Shown here: positions 60,054 to 64,000 of the stretch, one piece after another
Numbering within the stretch: position 1 is the stretch's first letter
Layout: each line of letters opens with the position of its first letter
Assembly (NCBI RefSeq): GCF_035994945.1
Contig: NZ_CP108677.1
Coordinates: 7,063,402-7,127,401 of the forward strand
Direction of reading: 5' to 3'
DNA: 64,000 bases
From: Streptomyces sp. NBC_01216
GTDB lineage: Bacteria > Actinomycetota > Actinomycetes > Streptomycetales > Streptomycetaceae
Notes under the pieces: model-generated
Told to the model about the DNA's origin: nothing
Seen by the model: the letters and a program-made list of their open reading frames with translations, nothing else
The model's database searches: none
Position numbers and translations under genes: made by a program

Positions 60054-61271
60054 GTGACGTGTAGTGACCCGGAAACCTGGCCGCGGGTCAGGCGCAGGTG
60101 GCCCAGCCCCCGCCGCGCGAAGACTCCGCCCGTACCGGTCGTCCCGGAACCCCTCGTGTGCTCACGTGCCACGCCCGCGTGGGAGAACCGCCGGAACGGC
60201 CGGCGTATCGGGGTGACAGCAACAGTGTGCGCTGTTCTCGTCGGCGCGGCGGCGCTGCCCGCCACCGCCTATTCCGCGGCCGCTCCACCCCCTTCCGGCA
60301 GGCAGGTGGCCCCGTCCGGAACCTACACGTTCGACTACACCGGGACGCCCCAGACCCTGGCGGGCGTCCCTGCCGGAGCCATCGTCACCGTTACCGCAGA
60401 CGGAGCCGGTGGCGGCTCGTGCTTCGCCGGTACGGGCGGCACGGGAGCCCGGGTCACGACGACGCTACGGACCGCGTCAGTCACCACGTACACCATCAGG
60501 GTCGGTGGAACCGGTCAGCGATGCATCTTCGGCCCGGAGGGCGGCTTCAACGGTGGCGGGAGCAGTGGAGGCGGGAGCGGTGGCCCGCGAGGCTCGAGTG
60601 GAGGCGGCGCCTCCAGCGTCACTGCCGGCACGACCCTCCAGGTTGTTGCGGGCGGGGGCGGCGGGAGCGGCGGGGGGAGTGGCAGCGGCCGTGCGGGCGG
60701 GAGCGGCGGACAGCCGGACGGTGGGGCCGGAGGCGCCGGAACCGGCGAGGCCCCCGGCTCGGGCGGTGGCGGCGGTCTGACCAGCACCGGTGCCCCCGGC
60801 CCGGGGGGAGCCGGGGCGGGTGTCCAGGAGAACTGCACCAGCTTTTCCGGGGACGCTGGGACCGGTTTCGACGCGGCGACCGGCGTGGTCGGCACGGGCG
60901 GGCGCGGCGGTGACCTCGCGGGCGGATGCGCCGGAGGTGGCGGTGGAGGCGGCGGTGGAGGCGGCTACTTCGGCGGTGGCGGCGGCGGAGGAGGAGGGGA
61001 CGACACGGGCGGCGGCGGTGGCGGGGGCAGCAGCTTCAGCAGCGGGACGGACACCAGCTACGGCCTGTCGACCGTCGGCACCCCGAGCAGCAACGGTCAG
61101 GTGACCGTCACCGTCACGGCCTTCCCCAGCCTGACGATCGCCAACGAGCACACCGGCCACTTCACCCATGGCAGGAACGGCGCCTACACCCTCACCGTCA
61201 CGAACATCGGCAGCGCCCCCGACACCGCCGCCGACCCCACCACGATCAGGTGCGGGCGGGGCGGACTGTGA
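60054..61271 (+). CDS. Secreted glycine-rich protein with truncated DUF11-like end
   Basis: 405 residues from GTG 60054 (AGGAGAAAGG at good spacing). A twin-Arg-rich stretch and hydrophobic segment TATVCAVLVGAAALPATAYS (about 52-75) form a long signal region. Residues ~80-160 are a beta-rich module (FDYTGTPQTLAGVPAGAIVT), and ~160-355 are Gly-rich, reaching runs such as GGGGGGGGGG, with Cys at intervals. The end FPSLTIANEHTGHFTHG and YTLTVTNIGSAPDT starts a DUF11 cell-surface repeat but stops after ~45 residues, where mobile-element sequence begins. The family would be a surface-exposed adhesin-like protein. The 3' end was probably removed by insertion. Confidence 0.75.
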   Translation: MTCSDPETWPRVRRRWPSPRRAKTPPVPVVPEPLVCSRATPAWENRRNGRRIGVTATVCAVLVGAAALPATAYSAAAPPPSGRQVAPSGTYTFDYTGTPQTLAGVPAGAIVTVTADGAGGGSCFAGTGGTGARVTTTLRTASVTTYTIRVGGTGQRCIFGPEGGFNGGGSSGGGSGGPRGSSGGGASSVTAGTTLQVVAGGGGGSGGGSGSGRAGGSGGQPDGGAGGAGTGEAPGSGGGGGLTSTGAPGPGGAGAGVQENCTSFSGDAGTGFDAATGVVGTGGRGGDLAGGCAGGGGGGGGGGGYFGGGGGGGGGDDTGGGGGGGSSFSSGTDTSYGLSTVGTPSSNGQVTVTVTAFPSLTIANEHTGHFTHGRNGAYTLTVTNIGSAPDTAADPTTIRCGRGGL

Positions 61272-61334
61272 ACCGTTCCGGGTTTGGTAGAGATCTCAGA
61301 GGGCATTTGATCTAGACGTATTGCCCTGTATGCC

Positions 61335-61415
61335 CTAATAGGTTCCTCGCCAGGTTGGTGTGGTCTCGTCCGTTATGCGCTTGGCGAGGTTGTCGATCGA
61401 GGCGATGTGGATCAT
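61335..61415 (-). pseudogene. Possible transposase C-terminal scrap
   Basis: Minus-strand MIHIASIDNLAKRITDETTP followed by TWRGTY and a TAG at 61335. It looks like the end of a DDE transposase cut off by the IS5-family insertion at 61416. The match is from memory of similar endings and is weak. Confidence 0.3.
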
Positions 61416-61471
61416 TGAGCCTTTTCCAAGCTGGTTTCGTTGACCGCGAGCTGGACAGTCCTGCGCAACGA

Positions 61472-61529
61472 CGAAGCTCCTGGTAGACGGGTTCTCGACC
61501 AAGATCACCCGTGTCTGCCAGGAGCTTCG
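61472..61529 (+). promoter_or_regulatory. Hairpin that can hide the transposase ribosome-binding site
   Basis: CGAAGCTCCTGG (61472-61483), part of the left terminal repeat, is complementary to CCAGGAGCTTCG (61518-61529). The latter includes the AGGAG just before GTG 61531. Further pairing (TAGACGGG with CCCGTGTCTG) extends the stem imperfectly. A read-through transcript would fold and block translation, as known for other IS elements. Confidence 0.65.
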
Positions 61530-61530
61530 C

Positions 61531-61917
61531 GTGCTTGTCTATCCGTCTTCGATCGATCTGTCCAGCCGCACCTTGCGGTTCCTGACCGGGCGGCTGACCG
61601 CCAGACGGCAGGAGATCGGCACGCGGTGGCGGCGGCTTCCCGCCTCGCGACAGGCTCTGCTGGCCCTGGCCCACCTGCGGTGCGGTGACACCTACGCCCA
61701 ACTCGCGGCCGGTTTCGGCATCGGGATCGCGACCGCCTTCCGCTACATACGCGAGGCCGTCGACATCCTGGCCGCTCTGGCCCCGTCCCTGGCCGAGGCG
61801 ATGAGGACGATCCGGACGAAGGCGTTCGTCATCCTCGACGGCACACTCTGCCGCCGATCGACCGCATCGCCGCTGACACCCCCTACTACTCGGGGAAGCA
61901 CAAGCGCCATGGCATGA
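61531..61917 (+). CDS. IS5-family transposase, first frame
   Basis: 128 residues from GTG 61531. RTLRFLTGRLTARRQEIGTR, LRCGDTYAQLAAGFGIGIAT and AFRYIREAVDILAALAP form the N-terminal helix-turn-helix of IS5/DDE_Tnp_4 transposases. FVILDGTL holds the first catalytic Asp. After GTL the frame departs: the expected IDRIAADTPYYSGKHKRHGM is readable in the next frame. Hence either a frameshift mutation near 61850 or a programmed shift joins the two frames. Confidence 0.8.
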   Translation: MLVYPSSIDLSSRTLRFLTGRLTARRQEIGTRWRRLPASRQALLALAHLRCGDTYAQLAAGFGIGIATAFRYIREAVDILAALAPSLAEAMRTIRTKAFVILDGTLCRRSTASPLTPPTTRGSTSAMA

Positions 61918-62288
61918 ACGTCCAGGTCCTCACCGACCCGTTCGGACGGTTGCTCTGGGCCTCGCCGGCGCTGCCCGGATCGACTCACGACCTCACCGCC
62001 GCACGACAGCACGGCATCATCGAAGCCCTCACCGAAGCAGGACTCAAATGCTGGGCCGACAAGGCGTATCAAGGCGCCGGCGGACCCGTCCGGGTACCGT
62101 TTCGCGGCCGTCGCCTCAAGCGATGGAAGCGCCGCCACAACACCACCCATGCCAAGATCCGCTGCCTCGGCGAGCAGGCCATGGCCACCCTCAAGGGCTG
62201 GCGCCTCCTGCGGAAGCTCCGCTGCAGCACCAACCGCATCACCGACGTGGTGAAGGCCGTCCTCGTCCTTCACCACGCATCAGCGTGA
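61914..62288 (+). CDS. IS5-family transposase, second frame
   Basis: 124 residues, overlapping the first frame by 4 bp. MNVQVLTDPFGRLLWASPAL, GSTHDLTAARQHGIIEAL, CWADKAYQGAGGPVRVPF (second catalytic Asp) and the C-terminal HAKIRCLGEQAMATLKGWRL (Glu) complete the DDE domain. It is non-functional alone, and makes a full enzyme only if fused to the first frame. Confidence 0.82.
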   Translation: MNVQVLTDPFGRLLWASPALPGSTHDLTAARQHGIIEALTEAGLKCWADKAYQGAGGPVRVPFRGRRLKRWKRRHNTTHAKIRCLGEQAMATLKGWRLLRKLRCSTNRITDVVKAVLVLHHASA

Positions 62289-62469
62289 GGTTGGAAAACG
62301 CTCAGTACCGCCAGCCGACCTACCAGCTCACAGCCATATACGGGACAGCCCTTACCAGGAGCTTCGTCGTTGCGCAGGACTGTCCAGCTCGCGGTCAACG
62401 AAACCAGCTTGGAAAAGGCTCATTCTCGAAAAGCCGTCTTCTGGTCAACCTGGTGTTCTCGGAGCTGAA

Positions 62470-62943
62470 TCACACCGATTTCCTTTTCCTCTTCCCACCC
62501 CGCACCAGCAGGCTTCGCCATCGGCCCGTTCTTGTATGCGACAGGCTCCCCGAGGGTGACGGCAGGGGGTAGCGATCCCTGCCCCCGTGGGCCGGCAGTT
62601 CGTCCTCGCAGTCACACGCCGCTACAGCCTTCCACCCTCCACGCCGCAGTGTCTCCAGCACGTCCGTGACCGCGGCCACCACCGCACCGGACTCCACTCC
62701 CGCGGGCGCTTCGCACTCCAGCACGGTCGACCACTCGAGGAACTCGAAAGGGTGCGCCTTCCTGCCCGTGGAGTAGTCATTGCAGACGCTGCTCACCCGC
62801 AGCGGCCCCACCACCAGGCCGTGGCCCTCCTCTTCGGGGCCGAGACGCTCCTTCAGCCAGGCGATGACCGTCGAGCTGTCTGCGGCATCCACATAGATCG
62901 AGCAGTCCTCGTACGAAACTCCGGCGTTCTCCGTCACCGACAC
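62470..62943 (-). CDS. Hypothetical protein, possibly immunity-like
   Basis: 157 residues, GTG 62943 with GGAG and GGGG upstream. The first ~115 residues look like a normal folded protein: YEDCSIYVDAADSSTVIAWL, VVGPLRVSSVCNDYSTGRKA, PFEFLEWSTVLECEAP and GAVVAAVTDVLETLRRGGWK. The C-terminal ~40 residues are basic and low-complexity, so the natural end may have been replaced near the IS5 insertion. The size and acidic core recall polymorphic-toxin immunity proteins, but I recognise no family and no toxin is adjacent. Confidence 0.55.
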   Translation of the reverse strand: MSVTENAGVSYEDCSIYVDAADSSTVIAWLKERLGPEEEGHGLVVGPLRVSSVCNDYSTGRKAHPFEFLEWSTVLECEAPAGVESGAVVAAVTDVLETLRRGGWKAVAACDCEDELPAHGGRDRYPLPSPSGSLSHTRTGRWRSLLVRGGKRKRKSV

Positions 62944-63023
62944 CCACCCCTCTCCAGCCCGTCATCAGCACACTGCGGACGGTCCGCCCTACCGCTCAGC
63001 CCCCGTTCTTGTTCAGCTGTTCT

Positions 63024-63459
63024 TCACCAGCCGTGCTCCCCAGGCCCTATGACGTCGTGTCCGATCTGCTGGGCGAGGTGCTGCGCCCGTTCGTCCTCCC
63101 CGGGCCGGACGTGGACGTACACGGTGTTGCCCGGGGCTGGCTCGTGGTTGGCGTCGGTCCTGAAGCACGCTTGTACTCCGGTCCGCGCATGCTCCGGACC
63201 GGCTGAGTTCGGGCACAGCCGGCCAACTGAGTGCCATCCACGCGATCTGTCCCCACCCTGCCTGACGCAGCACCTCCGGCGCTCTGTCCAGCAGATCACC
63301 CTCTACCGGCTCCTCGACCGAGAGCATCATCGGCAGCAGACGAGCCAGCACCGCGGCGTTATCCGGAAGGTCGACCCCACGGAAGTGCTCGCCGCCTCCC
63401 GAGAACCAGCCCTGCGGGAACACCTCGCGGGACCTCACGACGTCCTCGACCCGAAGCAA
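63024..63459 (-). pseudogene. Frameshifted hypothetical gene near the telomere
   Basis: Protein-like sequence LRVEDVVRSREVFPQGWFSG, then DNAAVLARLLPMMLSVEEPV, LDRAPEVLRQAGWGQIAWMA and LSWPAVPELSRSGAC (63459 to ~63195). It continues in another frame as GPEHARTGVQACFRTDANHE, NTVYVHVRPGEDERAQHLAQ and IGHDVIGPGEHGW to the stop at 63024. One frameshift near 63195 breaks it. There is no good start codon and an in-frame stop at ~63508, so the 5' end may also be lost. Family not recognised. Confidence 0.5.
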
Positions 63460-63808
63460 CTCGGCATCGAGGTCGACACTCGCCCCCTCCCACAGCTCCC
63501 CACATCAGACCAGAGACACGGACACGGCGATTACCGCCGCTACATCCCCGTCCTCGCTCCGGTAGACCGGATATGCCCTCGCATTACCCACAGAGATCCC
63601 CTACCTTCCACACAGGGCACCAAACGGGGTATCCCTATCTTCTACCAACTGTACATGCTGCATCACTCTGAAACAGCTCCCGCAAACCCAAGCCGGCACC
63701 ACCCTCCAGCCAGCCAGGCCCGCGACAGCAGGCCCAGACGGTCCTGGAGGCGTAGCCGGAAGGGCCGTTGAGGCGGGGGAGCGCAGCGGACCCGCCAGCT
63801 TGGGCAGA

Positions 63809-63997
63809 GCGAAGCGAAGCCCCAAGCGTAGGACGAAGTCCTATCCGCTTCGGAAGCACAGCGGACGAAGCCTCACTTCCCCTGCGAAGCAGGGGAAGTG
63901 AGCGGGCCGCGTAGCGGCCCACCAGAGCTCCCGCGGAGCGGGAGCGCAACACCCGCGCGCAGCGCGGGTGTTCGCTTGCACATCGCGCAGCGATGTG
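63809..63997. repeat. Telomeric palindrome ladder of a linear replicon
   Basis: Successive palindromes with three-base GNA loops: TAGGAC-GAA-GTCCTA (63829-63843); 13-bp arms with GAA (63873-63901); GGGCCGC-GTA-GCGGCCC (63904-63920); GCTCCCGC-GGA-GCGGGAGC (63927-63945); 11-bp arms with GCA (63948-63972); CACATCG-CGCAG-CGATGTG (63979-63997). Order, spacing and loops match archetypal Streptomyces telomeres, whose 3' overhang folds into such hairpins and is capped by Tap/Tpg. Read from the end inward it begins TACCACATCGCTGCGCGATG, which in known telomeres lies about 13 bases from the extreme end. The first palindrome thus appears to be just outside the window. Confidence 0.9.
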
Positions 63998-64000
63998 GTA

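Larger units (their letters stand above)
61417..62421 (+). mobile_element. IS5-family insertion element with 70-bp inverted repeats
   Basis: Left repeat 61416-61485 and right repeat 62353-62422 are exact reverse complements over 70 bases. Terminal GAGCCTTTTCCAAG is flanked outside by ATT on both sides, suggesting a 3-bp target duplication. Between the repeats lie two transposase frames. Such long perfect repeats are unusual for IS5-type elements (usually 15-30 bp) and imply recent movement or selection on the whole end. Confidence 0.9.

Overview
The window is actinomycete DNA, almost certainly from a Streptomyces. It has very high GC with G/C at third codon positions, many GTG starts, 4-bp translational overlaps, and a type II polyketide cluster. 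Its last ~200 bases are a ladder of GNA-loop palindromes of the kind found at Streptomyces telomeres. The right edge therefore appears to lie within a few bases of the end of a linear chromosome or linear plasmid, and the polyketide cluster is subtelomeric.

Region 1 (1-11.2 kb), conflict-type genes. A partial ThiF-like gene leaves the left edge. At 1.5-8.9 kb is a striking set: a membrane protein, a 2097-residue multidomain protein (trypsin-like protease, P-loop STAND-like NTPase, helical repeats, VirD4/TraG-like coupling ATPase, C-terminal TPR array), and a convergent Trypco2-like gene. The domains match signatures described for NTP-dependent bacterial conflict systems. The coupling-ATPase fusion makes it the best candidate here for an undescribed system. 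A secreted AMIN-like protein and a barstar-domain protein follow.

Region 2 (11.3-26 kb), sugar uptake and general functions. An operon encodes a GH13 glycosidase, a binding lipoprotein and two ABC permeases, one of which carries an inserted beta-sandwich. A second sugar-binding protein, a PadR/ABC/FtsX operon, and a fusion of a PutP-type symporter to PAS-GAF-SpoIIE-HATPase come next.

Region 3 (26.5-53.2 kb), aromatic polyketide cluster. The core is KS-alpha, KS-beta, ACP, a SRPBCC cyclase, a TcmI-like cyclase and a TcmJ-like cupin. Precursor and starter genes encode KSIII, malonyl-CoA acyltransferase, acyl-CoA carboxylase beta and a small epsilon-like subunit. Tailoring genes encode two SDR reductases, an O-methyltransferase, three antibiotic-biosynthesis monooxygenases, an asparagine-synthetase-like amidotransferase and a membrane-anchored multicopper oxidase. 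SchA/CurD, SCP2 and DUF1772 proteins, two exporters, a MarR regulator and a SARP regulator complete it. Upstream of nearly every transcription unit I find direct heptamers (TCGAGCC-like) at 11-bp steps, followed by 8 bp and a NANNNT -10. This is the layout of SARP-activated promoters and suggests the SARP at 28.3 kb drives the cluster, in three cases from apparently leaderless promoters. The gene set suggests a poly-hydroxylated, O-methylated, possibly amidated multicyclic polyketide. The compound cannot be named from the sequence.

Region 4 (53.3-64 kb), subtelomeric graveyard. It holds fragments of IS3, ISAs1, IS256, IS110 and IS30 elements and a nearly intact IS5-family element with 70-bp perfect inverted repeats. 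It also holds a frameshifted replication-relaxation gene, an S41 peptidase lipoprotein, a truncated glycine-rich secreted protein, degraded hypothetical genes and the telomere.
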